DNA of 62,761 nucleotides from Firm-04 sp964463355 (GTDB lineage Bacteria > Bacillota > Clostridia > Oscillospirales > Ruminococcaceae): NCBI GenBank assembly GCA_964463355.1, contig CAYXBP010000011.1:1-62761 (forward strand). The letters are read 5' to 3'. The notes under the pieces are model-generated. The model made no database searches and had not been told where the DNA came from. It saw only the letters and a list, made by a program, of their open reading frames with translations. How positions within the stretch are numbered: position 1 is the first letter of the stretch; the number at the start of each line of letters is the position of its first letter. Below are positions 33,685-42,982 of the stretch, one piece after another. Made by a program: the position numbers and the translations under genes.

Positions 33685-35563
33685 GATGGGTCACCTCTGC
33701 AACATAACGGGTCATGGAATCGGCATCCAGTCCGTGCAAGGCAAGGCATCGTTTGGCTGTTGCATGTGCCACAAAGCCCTCTACTGCGCGGCAGTGATAT
33801 CTGCCTGTAAAATCGTTTTCCATAAGGGCAGCTGCAAATTTTTGTGCAATGCCGCCGTCCTTGACGCCCTCTTCAAAGAAGAACACATTTTCGTATGTCA
33901 TAGCTGTCTGGATCGCAGCTTGCGGAATGGGATAGATCGTGTTCAGGGAGAGAACACCGCAAGAGATACCCATTTTTTGCAGGGCAGAGCGTGTGTGAAG
34001 CAGTTCAGCGGTTAATCTGCCATAGCTGATGAGCAGTGTATGATCGCCAGAAAGGTGAGTCATTTCGCTGTCATAGGGAAGCGCAGCAAGGGAATCAGGC
34101 TGGGTACCTCTGGGGTAGCGGATGCATATTGGCCCGTTATCCTCGTTGACCGCCCTGTGCAGCACCTTGCGCAAAGCGGTGTAGGTGGCAGGGGAGTAGA
34201 TCTTGATGTTGGGGATCGCCGAAAGCATTGCCACATCGAACAACCCCTGGTGAGTTTCACCGTCCTCGCCGACCATACCAGCGCGGTCAACAGCGATGAT
34301 CAAGTGGAGATTGGCGATGGCAGTATCGTGGAGAATCTGGTCAAAGGCGCGCTGTAAAAAGGTGGAGTATACCGCAAAAACAGGAATCATTCCCATTGAG
34401 GCAAGTCCAGCGCAGAAGGTTATGGCGTGTTCCTCAGCGATGCCCACATCGAAGAAGCGATCACGATGCATTGCTGAAAAAAACTGCAAGCCCGTACCAT
34501 ATTTCATCGCAGCCGTTACGGCACAAATCTTACGGTTCTTTTGCGCCATGGCGGTTAGTTCTCTGCCAAACACAGTAGAGTAGCATTCATCGGTAGAAAT
34601 TTCAGGATTTTTGGAAAGCAGATCAATTTTGGGTACGCCATGGTATTCCCCAGGATTCTGCTCTGCGGGGGCATAGCCCTTGCCCTTTATGGTATTTACG
34701 TGAACGAGTACGGGTCGGTGATAGCTTTTTGCCACTGACAAGGCTTCGTCCAGTGCTTCGATATCATGACCATCCACGGGGCCAAGATACACAAAGCCCA
34801 TGTAGTCAAACAGTGTAGAGCTTTTTACCACGTTTTTGCGGACGGCATCCTTGGTTTTTTTTAACACGCCTGCAATGGGCTTGCCCACCACAGGAGTCTG
34901 ATCCAGTACACGTTCTACCGCCCATTTGGTGCGCACGTATTCCGTGCTGTGACGGATGTTGGAAAGATACTTTGCAACCGCGCCCACATTCTTCGAGATG
35001 GCGCAGTTGTTGTCATTGAGAATGACGATGAGATTATTATTGGATTTGCCACCGTTGTTTAGCCCCTCATAGAACATACCGCCTGTAGCGGCACCGTCAC
35101 CGACGACGGCAACGGCATAATGCTTGCTGCCGCTGATGCGCAGCGCGTCTGCAATGCCGCAAGCAGCAGAAACTGCCGTGCCGCTATGCCCTGTGATAAA
35201 GGTATCGTGTGGCGATTCTGCGGGTTTTGGAAACCCTGAGATACCATTTTCCTGTCGCAGTGTGTGGAATCTCGCCTGCCTGCCAGTCAGCAGCTTGTGT
35301 ACATAGGTCTGGTGCCCTACATCCCAGACGATACGGTCATTGGGCGAATCAAACTGTCGATGAATCGCAAGGGTCAGCTCCACAACGCCAAGATTCGATG
35401 CCAGATGTCCGCCGTTACGAGTTACGGTATCTATTAATATTTCGCGGATTTCAGAACACAGTGCCGTACATTGCGGGATGCTCAAATTTTTTAGCTGCGA
35501 GGGCAATGTTAGATCCCGCAGCGCAATTGACTCTGTGACTTGCAATTGCCGTTCTTTTTTCAT
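33671..35563 (-). CDS. dxs: 1-deoxy-D-xylulose-5-phosphate synthase
   Basis: The first enzyme of the MEP isoprenoid pathway, joining pyruvate and glyceraldehyde phosphate with thiamine diphosphate. The 630-aa product shows the N-terminal DVGHQTYVHKLLTGR, the TPP motif VVGDGAATGGMFYEGLNN-type stretch near 150, the pyrimidine-domain FFDVGIAEEHAITFCAGLA near 366 and VDRAGMVGEDGETHQGLFD near 418. Next to ispA it supplies the C5 units used there. Confidence 0.96.
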   Translation of the reverse strand: MKKERQLQVTESIALRDLTLPSQLKNLSIPQCTALCSEIREILIDTVTRNGGHLASNLGVVELTLAIHRQFDSPNDRIVWDVGHQTYVHKLLTGRQARFHTLRQENGISGFPKPAESPHDTFITGHSGTAVSAACGIADALRISGSKHYAVAVVGDGAATGGMFYEGLNNGGKSNNNLIVILNDNNCAISKNVGAVAKYLSNIRHSTEYVRTKWAVERVLDQTPVVGKPIAGVLKKTKDAVRKNVVKSSTLFDYMGFVYLGPVDGHDIEALDEALSVAKSYHRPVLVHVNTIKGKGYAPAEQNPGEYHGVPKIDLLSKNPEISTDECYSTVFGRELTAMAQKNRKICAVTAAMKYGTGLQFFSAMHRDRFFDVGIAEEHAITFCAGLASMGMIPVFAVYSTFLQRAFDQILHDTAIANLHLIIAVDRAGMVGEDGETHQGLFDVAMLSAIPNIKIYSPATYTALRKVLHRAVNEDNGPICIRYPRGTQPDSLAALPYDSEMTHLSGDHTLLISYGRLTAELLHTRSALQKMGISCGVLSLNTIYPIPQAAIQTAMTYENVFFFEEGVKDGGIAQKFAAALMENDFTGRYHCRAVEGFVAHATAKRCLALHGLDADSMTRYVAEVTHHGTL

Positions 35564-35599
35564 GTTCAGTAATCCCCCTGCGTCACCGCAGCTTTGTTC

Positions 35600-36493
35600 T
35601 TAAGATTTTCTGCAAAGCAGCAGATTGGTCAGTGCGATCAAAAATTCCCCGTGGGGAAGCTTTTCCAGCAGAGCCAGTGCCTGGCTGGTCAGCTCGGCGG
35701 CTTCCTGCTGTGCTTTTTCCAGCCCATATAATGATACGAAAGTGTTCTTGTTCTGTGCAGCATCGCTGCCGATAGGCTTGCCCAGTTCTTCTTCGGTGGA
35801 GATGACATCGAGGATATCATCCACGATTTGGAACGCCAGACCAAGCAGTGCAGCATATTGTGTAGCAGTTTCCAGTGTTTCGGCATCGGCACCAGCAGCA
35901 ATGCAGCCCATACGGCAGGCACAGATGATCAGCGCACCAGTTTTGTAGGCATACATTTGCTTGAGCTGTGCAAGGGTCACATCGCCGCGCTTTTCATTTT
36001 CCAAGTCGATTTGTTGACCGCCGCAGGCACCGTAGTAGCCTGCCGCCTTTGCCAGCTCCAGAGAGAGCATAACTTTCTTTTCCGCGTCGATGTGTTCTGC
36101 CGCCGCGATCACTTCAAAGGGCAGCAAAAAGAGCGTATCACCAGCAAGCAAAGCCGTTGCCTGATCGAAAGCGATATGGCAGGCAGGTTTGCCGCGACGC
36201 ATATTGTCATTGTCCATTTCGGGCATATCATCGTGGATCAGGGTTGCAGTGTGCAGCAGTTCCAGTGCGCAGGCAGCTGGCAGAACCTGTTCATCTTTGC
36301 CGCCGCATAAGCGGCAGAACTCCAGTGCAAGCATCGGGCGAATACGCTTGCCGCCTGCCGAAAGCGAATGCTTCATAGCTGCAAGAAGCATCTTTTGTGG
36401 ATCCTGTGTGTTGTCGGGTATCAGCCGTGCAATGGTTTTTTCGATCAGACTGATATTCTCTTTTAGCTGGGCCTCAAAGGCTTGCTTCGTCAT
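35600..36493 (-). CDS. ispA: Short-chain polyprenyl (farnesyl/geranyl) diphosphate synthase
   Basis: A 297-aa prenyltransferase. First Asp-rich motif DDMPEMD (near 84) and second DDILD (near 223) are present, with GGKRIRPML near 45 and the KTGAL loop near 174. The spacing of four residues in the first motif is typical of bacterial FPP synthases. The start at 36493 (AGGAGG upstream) overlaps xseB by 20 bases. Confidence 0.94.
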   Translation of the reverse strand: MTKQAFEAQLKENISLIEKTIARLIPDNTQDPQKMLLAAMKHSLSAGGKRIRPMLALEFCRLCGGKDEQVLPAACALELLHTATLIHDDMPEMDNDNMRRGKPACHIAFDQATALLAGDTLFLLPFEVIAAAEHIDAEKKVMLSLELAKAAGYYGACGGQQIDLENEKRGDVTLAQLKQMYAYKTGALIICACRMGCIAAGADAETLETATQYAALLGLAFQIVDDILDVISTEEELGKPIGSDAAQNKNTFVSLYGLEKAQQEAAELTSQALALLEKLPHGEFLIALTNLLLCRKS

Positions 36494-36695
36494 GATTCGC
36501 GTCCTCCTCGCTGTCATTTTTTGGTGCTTGATATGTAGCGACCGTCAGTTTGGCGCGGTCGAGTTCTGTTTTGCATTCGGCAGCGAGCTTTGCACCCTTT
36601 CCATAGAGTTTCACGGCTTCCTCAAGGGTCAGACCGCCGCCTTCAAGCTTCTCCACAATTGCAGAGAGTTCCTGCATCCCTTTTTCAAACTTCAT
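36474..36695 (-). CDS. xseB: Exodeoxyribonuclease VII small subunit
   Basis: A 73-aa helical protein with the family pattern FEKGMQELSAIVEKLEGGGLTLEEAVKLYGKG. Several copies bind each XseA. It overlaps the end of xseA by 11 bases and the start of ispA by 20 bases, so the three are translated together. Confidence 0.93.
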   Translation of the reverse strand: MKFEKGMQELSAIVEKLEGGGLTLEEAVKLYGKGAKLAAECKTELDRAKLTVATYQAPKNDSEEDANHDEASL

Positions 36696-37908
36696 AGCAG
36701 ATTGCCTCCTTTTGTGCAGTTGTGATCGCAGTCACCGCAGCAGTGCAGCTGCCCTCTGCAAATTCGAGTGTCAGTGTGTCATTGATGTTGAGCTGTGCGG
36801 CATCTCTGACCAGTGTGTGATTGTGATAGACCAGACTGTATCCACGTTTTAGCACTGCCACAGGGCTTATCGATTCCAGACGTTGTGCCATTTGCAGCCA
36901 TTGATGGGAAAAGTCTGTCATACAATTGGCATATGCGCTCTGCAAACGATGCTGCAAATTGTTCAAGTTTTGTTGCTGCTGTTCCACCTGACGGTCTACA
37001 GCAAGCATTGCAAGGCGATCCTGCAATTGTTCGAGCGCGATGGTTTTGTCGTATAAAAAGCTGAAAAACGTTTCATTGAGCGATTCCAGCGTGTATTGCA
37101 ATTGTTGATATAGTGTACGGATATCGGGTGTAGCGAGTTCAGCTGCTGCCGATGGAGTCGGCGCGCGCATATCTGCAATTTCATCGGCAATGCAGTGGTC
37201 GGTTTCATGCCCCACTGCGCTGACAACGGGCACAGGGGAGTGATAGACCGCGTGGGCAACCGTTTCGGACTGAAATGCCTCCAAATCCTCTGCGGAGCCG
37301 CCGCCACGTCCCATAAGGATCACATCGCATTCATCGTTTCCTGCGGTTACCAAAGCAGCAGCAATCGAGGCAGGGGCAGCATCGCCCTGTACCTGCGCGG
37401 GGTAAATGCAAACCGTACCCAAGGGATATCGGCGACCAAGAATCTGTAGCATATCCTGCAATGCCGCACCGCTGTGCGAGGTAACCAGCCCGATTTTTTG
37501 GGGCATCGCTGGTAGTGGCCGTTTATGCTCGGCCGAAAAATATCCAAGCTGTGCGAGTTTTTCGCGGCGTTGCTGCAATGCAATTGCCTTTGCGCCTACG
37601 CCGTCCGGCTGCATATCGTATGCTTTTAGCTGATATACGCCGTCCTTTTCGTATACGGTTACATCGCCGTGTACGAGCATCACCATGCCATTTTTCGGCT
37701 CAAAGGGCAGCTTGTCCGCATAGGAGCGAAACATGACCGCACGCACCGATGCATCTGCATCGCGCAGCGAGAAATAGCAGTGTCCCGAACGGTAATTCCG
37801 CGTAAAGTTTGCCACCTCGCCGCGCAATATGATGCTGCGCAGTTTGGTGTCCCCATCAATTTTTGTGGCAATGTAACAATTCAGCTGTGATACAGTCAAT
37901 ATGGGCAT
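36685..37908 (-). CDS. xseA: Exodeoxyribonuclease VII large subunit
   Basis: A 407-aa nuclease for single-stranded DNA. N-terminal OB fold (LRGEVANFTRNYRSGHCYFSLRD near 28), the catalytic core with GLVTSHSGAALQDML near 139, LMGRGGGSAEDLEAFQ near 196 and SAVGHETDHCIADEIADMRAPTPSAAAE near 229 (shown in part by GHETD and RAPTP), and a C-terminal coiled coil that holds XseB. Its start overlaps the end of the TsaD-like gene by 13 bases. Confidence 0.95.
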   Translation of the reverse strand: MPILTVSQLNCYIATKIDGDTKLRSIILRGEVANFTRNYRSGHCYFSLRDADASVRAVMFRSYADKLPFEPKNGMVMLVHGDVTVYEKDGVYQLKAYDMQPDGVGAKAIALQQRREKLAQLGYFSAEHKRPLPAMPQKIGLVTSHSGAALQDMLQILGRRYPLGTVCIYPAQVQGDAAPASIAAALVTAGNDECDVILMGRGGGSAEDLEAFQSETVAHAVYHSPVPVVSAVGHETDHCIADEIADMRAPTPSAAAELATPDIRTLYQQLQYTLESLNETFFSFLYDKTIALEQLQDRLAMLAVDRQVEQQQQNLNNLQHRLQSAYANCMTDFSHQWLQMAQRLESISPVAVLKRGYSLVYHNHTLVRDAAQLNINDTLTLEFAEGSCTAAVTAITTAQKEAICYEV

Positions 37909-38861
37909 AGCGTTTCACCTCTGTCACGCAGGGCAGCGTAAACGGCGATTCCTGCTGCGTTATCGCAGGAAAAGGCAGGCTCAGCGAATGCGACTTTTGC
38001 GGGCAAACGCTGTAACTGTTCGCGAATCAGCTTGTTAGACATGACGCCTCCTGCGTATAAAACGGCAGTATCGAGGTACTGTTCCAGTGCGGATTTTGTC
38101 ATGGCAAACAGCACCGCGGCGATGGAATTCAGGCAATATTTTGCGATATCACAAGCAGGGACACCTTTTTTCAGCATGGTGCTGCACTGGTTTTCAAGCC
38201 CTGAAAGGGAGCAGCAGCCGTCTTTCAAGCGCACGATTGCCTTTTGGCAGCTGTTGCTTTCGGCAGCAAGCTGTTCCAGTGCAGGCCCCGCAGGGAAGGA
38301 AAGTCCCAACATCAATCCTACGCGATCAATGGCTTGTCCCGCTTTTAAATCAAGAGAGGCCGAAACTGGAGCAATGCGCAGAATCTGTTCTGCGTCGGGA
38401 GTGCATAGTACGCAATCGGTGGTACCTCCACTGACATGAAACGCCAAAAAGGCTTTCTGCAAAGGATTCACCCACGCAAGGCAATCTGCCGAATAGAGTG
38501 CAGCCAGAATATGCCCCATCTGATGAGAGGTTTCATACAGCTTGCAGCCGGTCATGGAAGCGATGCTCCGTGCGACGGCTTGTCCTGTGAGAAAACATGG
38601 CATATAGGAACCCTCTGCTGAGCGCGGTGCAGTAGATACCCCCACCGCTTGCGGAATCTGACTACCACACTGTGCGAAGAGCTGTTCCATCAGCACAGGC
38701 AACTGCCTTGTGTGATGAAAAACGGCATCACTTTGGCGCAGCCCGGCACGTCCTTTTGGTACGGGCAGCAGTTGCTTTTGTTGTGTGATTGTCATGGTGT
38801 CGGCTTGTAGCCATGCACAGGAGGTGGTATAGTTACTGGTATCAATTCCCAGAAAATTCAT
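37896..38861 (-). CDS. TsaD/Gcp-like ASKHA protein (paralogue in the nusB-xseA gap)
   Basis: A 321-aa member of the TsaD/M22 family: GIDTSNYTTS at the N-terminus, metal-binding pair SHQMGHILAAL (about 115-125) and HVSGGTTDCVLC near 141. It differs from true TsaD (about 340 aa, MLxIET.CDETS start) and lies in the operon rather than with tsaB/tsaE, so it is probably a second paralogue known from Clostridia. Its role in threonylcarbamoyl-tRNA synthesis is not shown. Overlaps nusB by 4 bases and xseA by 13. Confidence 0.82.
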   Translation of the reverse strand: MNFLGIDTSNYTTSCAWLQADTMTITQQKQLLPVPKGRAGLRQSDAVFHHTRQLPVLMEQLFAQCGSQIPQAVGVSTAPRSAEGSYMPCFLTGQAVARSIASMTGCKLYETSHQMGHILAALYSADCLAWVNPLQKAFLAFHVSGGTTDCVLCTPDAEQILRIAPVSASLDLKAGQAIDRVGLMLGLSFPAGPALEQLAAESNSCQKAIVRLKDGCCSLSGLENQCSTMLKKGVPACDIAKYCLNSIAAVLFAMTKSALEQYLDTAVLYAGGVMSNKLIREQLQRLPAKVAFAEPAFSCDNAAGIAVYAALRDRGETLCPY

Positions 38862-39283
38862 GCCTCCAAAGCTGCCTCCTCGCAGGGATGTTCCTTATCA
38901 TATGCGCCCAGAACGCCGTTTACAAAGCTGACATCTGCATCATATCCATATTCTTTTGTTAGCAGTACGGCTTCATTGATGGCAGCACGGCGGGGGGTTT
39001 TTTCGTCATAGAGGATCTCATAAAGCGCGATACGCAGGATGGTACGGTTTACCGCAGGAATACGGTTGACCTCGCGGCTTTTGCTGTATGTGGCGATGAT
39101 GCCGTCCAGTTCTTCCAAATGTGCCATGGTGCCGTCAACCATTTCCTTTACGCCATCGTTGATGACAAAATCGTTGATCTCCTCAGCAATGGCATACAAC
39201 TCAGCAACACTATCGTTGCGCAGAAGCTGCTCAAATAAGATTTTAAATGCGCTGTCACGAATGACGCGACGCTGTCCCAGCAT
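38858..39283 (-). CDS. nusB: Transcription antitermination factor NusB
   Basis: A 141-aa all-helical protein with RRVIRDSAFKILFEQLLRND at the start, WPAVNRTILRIAL-type motif NRTILRIALYEIL near 79 and INEAVLLTKEYGYDADVSFVNGVLG near 100-125 (quoted in part: YGYDADVSF). It works with NusE on rRNA operon antitermination. A GGAAAGGACGG-type site precedes it. Confidence 0.93.
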   Translation of the reverse strand: MLGQRRVIRDSAFKILFEQLLRNDSVAELYAIAEEINDFVINDGVKEMVDGTMAHLEELDGIIATYSKSREVNRIPAVNRTILRIALYEILYDEKTPRRAAINEAVLLTKEYGYDADVSFVNGVLGAYDKEHPCEEAALEA

Positions 39284-39305
39284 ATTTTCCGTCCTTTCCC
39301 AGCGG

Positions 39306-39644
39306 TCAGTTGAAGCTGATGCCGTCCGCTACAACATTGACTTTTGACACAATGACACCAGTCATGCTCTGTACATTTTCCTTCACATTGCGCTGAATCT
39401 GTTCCGCAACACGGGTCAGTTTCGCGCCACCTGCCAAAACAATATGCACGGTGATCTCTACCATATCAGCTGCAACATGGATTGTGACTGGCTCGGTGCA
39501 GCCAAGCAAGCCACATTTGCGTGCAGTCAGACGTTCTACGCCTTCGATATCGGTCGCTGCGGTTTCCGCAATGGCACGGATCGCTGCCTCAGAGATTTTA
39601 ATCGCACCTTCTGTGGAAGCTTTTTTTGGGTATTGGTTGCTCAT
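39306..39644 (-). CDS. Asp23/Gls24-family protein
   Basis: A 112-aa protein with the Asp23 pattern: GAIKISEAAIRAIAETAATDIEGV, CTEPVTIHVAADMVEITVHI and NVKENVQSMTGVIVSKVNVV. Members act near the membrane in cell envelope stress; this one corresponds to YqhY, which in Bacillus links to acetyl-CoA carboxylase regulation. The ATG at 39644 has GGAGGT upstream. In Bacillus accB-accC lie between this gene and spoIIIAH; here they are absent. Confidence 0.9.
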   Translation of the reverse strand: MSNQYPKKASTEGAIKISEAAIRAIAETAATDIEGVERLTARKCGLLGCTEPVTIHVAADMVEITVHIVLAGGAKLTRVAEQIQRNVKENVQSMTGVIVSKVNVVADGISFN

Positions 39645-39735
39645 AAGCGTTACCTCCGTTTGTTGTGGTTGTGCGCCATCCGCAGAGGTTACCGCAGCAG
39701 CCTCCGCAGACAATAGCGCATACTCATACAAATCT

Positions 39736-39764
39736 ATTATATCAAAAAAAAACCGATAAGACAA
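39736..39764 (-). promoter_or_regulatory. Promoter for asp23-nusB and the downstream cluster
   Basis: On the minus strand TTGTCT, 17 bases (T-rich), TATAAT. It separates the growth-phase cluster (asp23 to recN) from the sporulation operon that ends at 39808. Confidence 0.82.
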
Positions 39765-39807
39765 CCTTTTTTTAAAAAAAAATCAAGATTTTGCGGAAAA
39801 AAAACGA

Positions 39808-40398
39808 TCAGGTTTTGGTATCTGCAGCAGATTTACCGCTTGACACCTCAAAAATGCGAATACCTTCTGCGCTAACTTCCGCCTCGCTGAGGATGATATC
39901 TTTGATTGCGGCAGCTTCTGATGCATTAAGGCCATCGCTTTCTACCACAACTTTTGCACCGTTGCCGTCCAGATACACCACGCAGTCACTGAACCCCTGT
40001 GCAAGAATCAAACTCTCAATAACGCTTTCACTTTCAATCAGCTGGGAAAGTGTTACAGCATCAATGGCATTGACCACCATTTCGTCCTTGCTTAAATCTC
40101 CGCCGCCAATAATGCTTTGCAGTGTTTCAACAGCGGTATCGCGGCTTGTCTGTTTTTCCAATCTTGCCTTTGCAAAGTAATCCGATTCCGTGCTGCCGTT
40201 GACGAGTTCTGCTGCGCCGTAGTCACTGCGTTCGGGCTGTTCGGCATCAGCATCAGTGATATTCTTGTCGCTGCCCGTTGGCAGCAGGCCCTTATCTCCT
40301 GCAAGGGTATAGTTGAGGTATACCGCGCCGCAGAGTACCAGTGACATACAAGTCAGCACGATCTGTTTTTTGCCGATGATTACCGTAGGTTTTTTCAT
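39808..40398 (-). CDS. spoIIIAH: Stage III sporulation protein AH
   Basis: A 196-aa protein with one membrane segment (about 10-30) and an extracytoplasmic domain ending in EGIRIFEVSSG, of the YscJ/FliF-like ring-building fold. SpoIIIAH bridges mother cell and forespore by binding SpoIIQ and forms a large ring. Last gene of the spoIIIA operon. Starting Met at 40398 is preferred over the in-frame start 8 codons upstream. Confidence 0.9.
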   Translation of the reverse strand: MKKPTVIIGKKQIVLTCMSLVLCGAVYLNYTLAGDKGLLPTGSDKNITDADAEQPERSDYGAAELVNGSTESDYFAKARLEKQTSRDTAVETLQSIIGGGDLSKDEMVVNAIDAVTLSQLIESESVIESLILAQGFSDCVVYLDGNGAKVVVESDGLNASEAAAIKDIILSEAEVSAEGIRIFEVSSGKSAADTKT

Positions 40399-40447
40399 AA
40401 GTATCGCTCCGTTTCTGCCCATGGGGCTGTTGCGTTATCCTGATATA

Positions 40448-40975
40448 TCATGAATGCGTACCCACATAGATATGCGACACTGGAATGCCGAGTATCGTGG
40501 AAACCGCGTTGCATACTTGTTCACGGATGACAGCATTATTGCCGCCTGTGCAAAGGATCGCAACACCATGGATATCAGGATATTCTGTTTTGCGGATGAG
40601 TGCTGATTCGTCCCCATCCTGTTTGGTGATGACAGGTGCGTGTTCTGTCTGATTGCTGTGTTCTCCTGCCGATTCTTTCACCTCCTCTGCGAAGATTTGC
40701 TCTGTGCTGCCTTTTACCGTTATCATAACCGAAACTGTTCCAACGCCGTGCATACTGCTAAGCATTTCTGTAAGACGTGCTTCCAGTTGCTTTTCGTAGT
40801 CTGTTTCTGGGTTTTCCGCAGCAATGGGCTGAATTTTTGGGGAAGAATCCTCTTTGGCTGTCAGTTCCGAAAGCAGAATACAGCCCATTCCCAACAGCCC
40901 GATGACAACCAGTAATGTGGTTTTATGTCTGCCGAGTTTTGCTTTCCACTGCTGCAAGGTTTCCGAAAGAGTCAT
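40448..40975 (-). CDS. spoIIIAG: Stage III sporulation protein AG
   Basis: A 175-aa protein with a membrane anchor (about 20-37) and a ring-building domain (MHGVGTVSVMITVKGSTEQIFAEEV; VHGVAILCTGGNNAVIREQV-type DIHGVAILCTGG). SpoIIIAG forms a ring in the mother cell-forespore channel. Standard place between AF and AH. Confidence 0.92.
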   Translation of the reverse strand: MTLSETLQQWKAKLGRHKTTLLVVIGLLGMGCILLSELTAKEDSSPKIQPIAAENPETDYEKQLEARLTEMLSSMHGVGTVSVMITVKGSTEQIFAEEVKESAGEHSNQTEHAPVITKQDGDESALIRKTEYPDIHGVAILCTGGNNAVIREQVCNAVSTILGIPVSHIYVGTHS

Positions 40976-40977
40976 GT

Positions 40978-41445
40978 TCAGTCCTCCGTTTCTGTGGCAG
41001 TAATTGTGATTTCATCACCTACCCATTCGCGCAGATAAATTGCAGCAGTCAGCCGATTCCCCGATACAGTCATCCCTTTGATATCTATGCTGCCATCCTC
41101 TGCAATATGCACATCCACTGCCGTAATCTGTGCGTTGACTTTCTGCTCCTGTAAAGCCACATTCAGCGATTGCTGTAATTGTGCCGATATGCTTTTCATC
41201 AACAGTTTATCTGCGGCAGTCTGTAATTGCTCTGCTTGTTGCTGCTCATCAATTTGCGGCAGAAACTGGGATGCATCGGTGTGCAGATTGTTGTGCCATG
41301 GTCGCAGCATACAAATCATAAGCAAAAGCACAGTCAGCCAACGTATCTGTCTGCCGAATCGTTCCATATTTACCAGATGTTCGGCAAAGGAAAGCCCCAC
41401 CGTGACCATGCAGGCGGCAAGCACTGTACTTTGTAGCGTATCCAT
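40978..41445 (-). CDS. spoIIIAF: Stage III sporulation protein AF
   Basis: A 155-aa protein with two membrane helices (about 8-27, 35-52) and a C-terminal domain rich in Gln and Val (about 60-155), resembling the SpoIIIAF layout. The ATG at 41445 has AGGAGG; the long frame open before it is only read-through into spoIIIAE and is not coding in this frame. Confidence 0.88.
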   Translation of the reverse strand: MDTLQSTVLAACMVTVGLSFAEHLVNMERFGRQIRWLTVLLLMICMLRPWHNNLHTDASQFLPQIDEQQQAEQLQTAADKLLMKSISAQLQQSLNVALQEQKVNAQITAVDVHIAEDGSIDIKGMTVSGNRLTAAIYLREWVGDEITITATETED

Positions 41446-41453
41446 ATGTCCTC

Positions 41454-42596
41454 CTATTGATTGCCGTGCAGCAACAGCAGCATCAGGGCAGTAGAAAGCA
41501 CCATCATCATCGTGTACGCCGCGAGAATTGCCATCGCTGCCGAAAGTACATTGGCACTGTTGCGATACAATGTTGCAAGGGATCCCGTACCAAAGATTTC
41601 CGCAGGCAATGCTGCAATGGAAAACGCTGCGCGATACAGCAGTACAGTCAGCAGTGGTGGCAGCATCAGCCATAGAATTGCTAGGATACCAACCACTCCA
41701 ATACCACTGCGCATGAGCCGCAGACTGCCTTGCAGTGTTCCATAAGCATCGGATACTGCACTGCCTACAATGGGTATGAATCCTGTACTGAGCAGTTTCA
41801 GCGTTTTTGCAGATAACCCATCGGCAGATACTGCTACGAAACTGCGTACGGAAAGCAGTGCCGTAAACAGAGTCATAACGGTACTGAGAATCCACACCAC
41901 TGCCTTGCGAATTGCTTCTACAATTCTGTGCAGCGAAAATGCAGGATTGATGCAATCGGCAAGCCCCAGTGCTGCCGCAGATTGTATGGCAGGAAAGAGT
42001 AAATTGGTTTGCAGTATGCCAATGGCTTCGATCAGAAAGAATAAAAATGTCTGGTATCCAATGCCAGAAGCGATATGTCCGCTGGCAGTGACCGATGCAG
42101 TAAAGACTGGTACAAAACTCAGCATAAAGAGTTTAGCATCCTCTAAAGCTGTTGCTGTCTGATACAGGCAGCTGCATAAGGGTTTTGCGGCAATGCTGAT
42201 ACAAACCATGCTGCATATCATAAAGAGGATCCGTTGCAGATCGCGCTGCCCCGTACAGGCATCGCCCATACCTCCAAGCCCTGCTGAGAGCAGCGTCAGC
42301 ATCAGCAATGTGCCAAGCAATCGTAGGGGAGCAGCCGCAGCATCCACTGCGATATCCCATAATGCACTGCAAAGCTCTCCCGGAGAAAGCGCGAGTAGCG
42401 TTGCCGGGTCGCTAAGATCGAAATCATGGTTTTCCAGCAGCTCTTCCAGTTCATCGGGAAGTTCCAGTGAATCTGCATGAATGGTATCAGCAAGCTCTTG
42501 TTGGAGATCGTTTGTTGCGGCAGCAGATGCACTGAATTCGTTTGCGAAAAACAACAGCATCAAAAAAACAACAGCAAATATGCAAAACTTGCGCAT
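41454..42596 (-). CDS. spoIIIAE: Stage III sporulation protein AE
   Basis: A 380-aa polytopic membrane protein with a cleavable-looking signal start (MRKFCIFAVVFLMLLFFANEF), a short charged periplasmic-side stretch (about 25-75) and about eight helices. It is a central part of the SpoIIIA channel. Its ATG shares a base with the spoIIIAD stop (TGATG); GGAGG lies seven bases upstream. Confidence 0.93.
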   Translation of the reverse strand: MRKFCIFAVVFLMLLFFANEFSASAAATNDLQQELADTIHADSLELPDELEELLENHDFDLSDPATLLALSPGELCSALWDIAVDAAAAPLRLLGTLLMLTLLSAGLGGMGDACTGQRDLQRILFMICSMVCISIAAKPLCSCLYQTATALEDAKLFMLSFVPVFTASVTASGHIASGIGYQTFLFFLIEAIGILQTNLLFPAIQSAAALGLADCINPAFSLHRIVEAIRKAVVWILSTVMTLFTALLSVRSFVAVSADGLSAKTLKLLSTGFIPIVGSAVSDAYGTLQGSLRLMRSGIGVVGILAILWLMLPPLLTVLLYRAAFSIAALPAEIFGTGSLATLYRNSANVLSAAMAILAAYTMMMVLSTALMLLLLHGNQ

Positions 42597-42982
42597 CACA
42601 GCACCTCCCGAATTTGTGACACCAGCTCTTGCGCAAGGGGAAGTGCTAATATCAGCAGTGCAACTTTACCTGCCAGTGTGACGGCAGTTGCCAAAGCATT
42701 TTCGCCGCTGTCCTTGCAGATATCTCCTGCCAGTTGGGTTATGCAACAGATTCCTGTTGCCTTGCTGATGACGGTGATTTCTGATGCAGTCAGACCGCTT
42801 GCGGCAAGCAGGGTATCAATTTGCTGTAAGATTGGTGAAAGTGCAGTGCCCGTCCACAATGTTACGGCGCAGGATACCACGATCGAAAGCAAAACCGCTT
42901 GTTCAGGGGCATGACGCCGCAAAAGTGTGGTAAAGAGTACCGCCACAAGGCATATCCCAGCGATTTGAAACGCGTTTACCAT
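42596..42982 (-). CDS. spoIIIAD: Stage III sporulation protein AD
   Basis: A 128-aa membrane protein, four hydrophobic segments, with LLAASGLTASEITVISKATGICCITQLAGD as the conserved stretch (quoted in part: ISKATGICCITQLA). Overlaps spoIIIAC by 7 bases. Confidence 0.93.
   Translation of the reverse strand: MVNAFQIAGICLVAVLFTTLLRRHAPEQAVLLSIVVSCAVTLWTGTALSPILQQIDTLLAASGLTASEITVISKATGICCITQLAGDICKDSGENALATAVTLAGKVALLILALPLAQELVSQIREVL

Noticed and set aside
41446..41955. N-terminal extension of spoIIIAF
   Set aside because: It lies inside spoIIIAE in another frame; the AGGAGG-preceded ATG at 41445 gives the family length.
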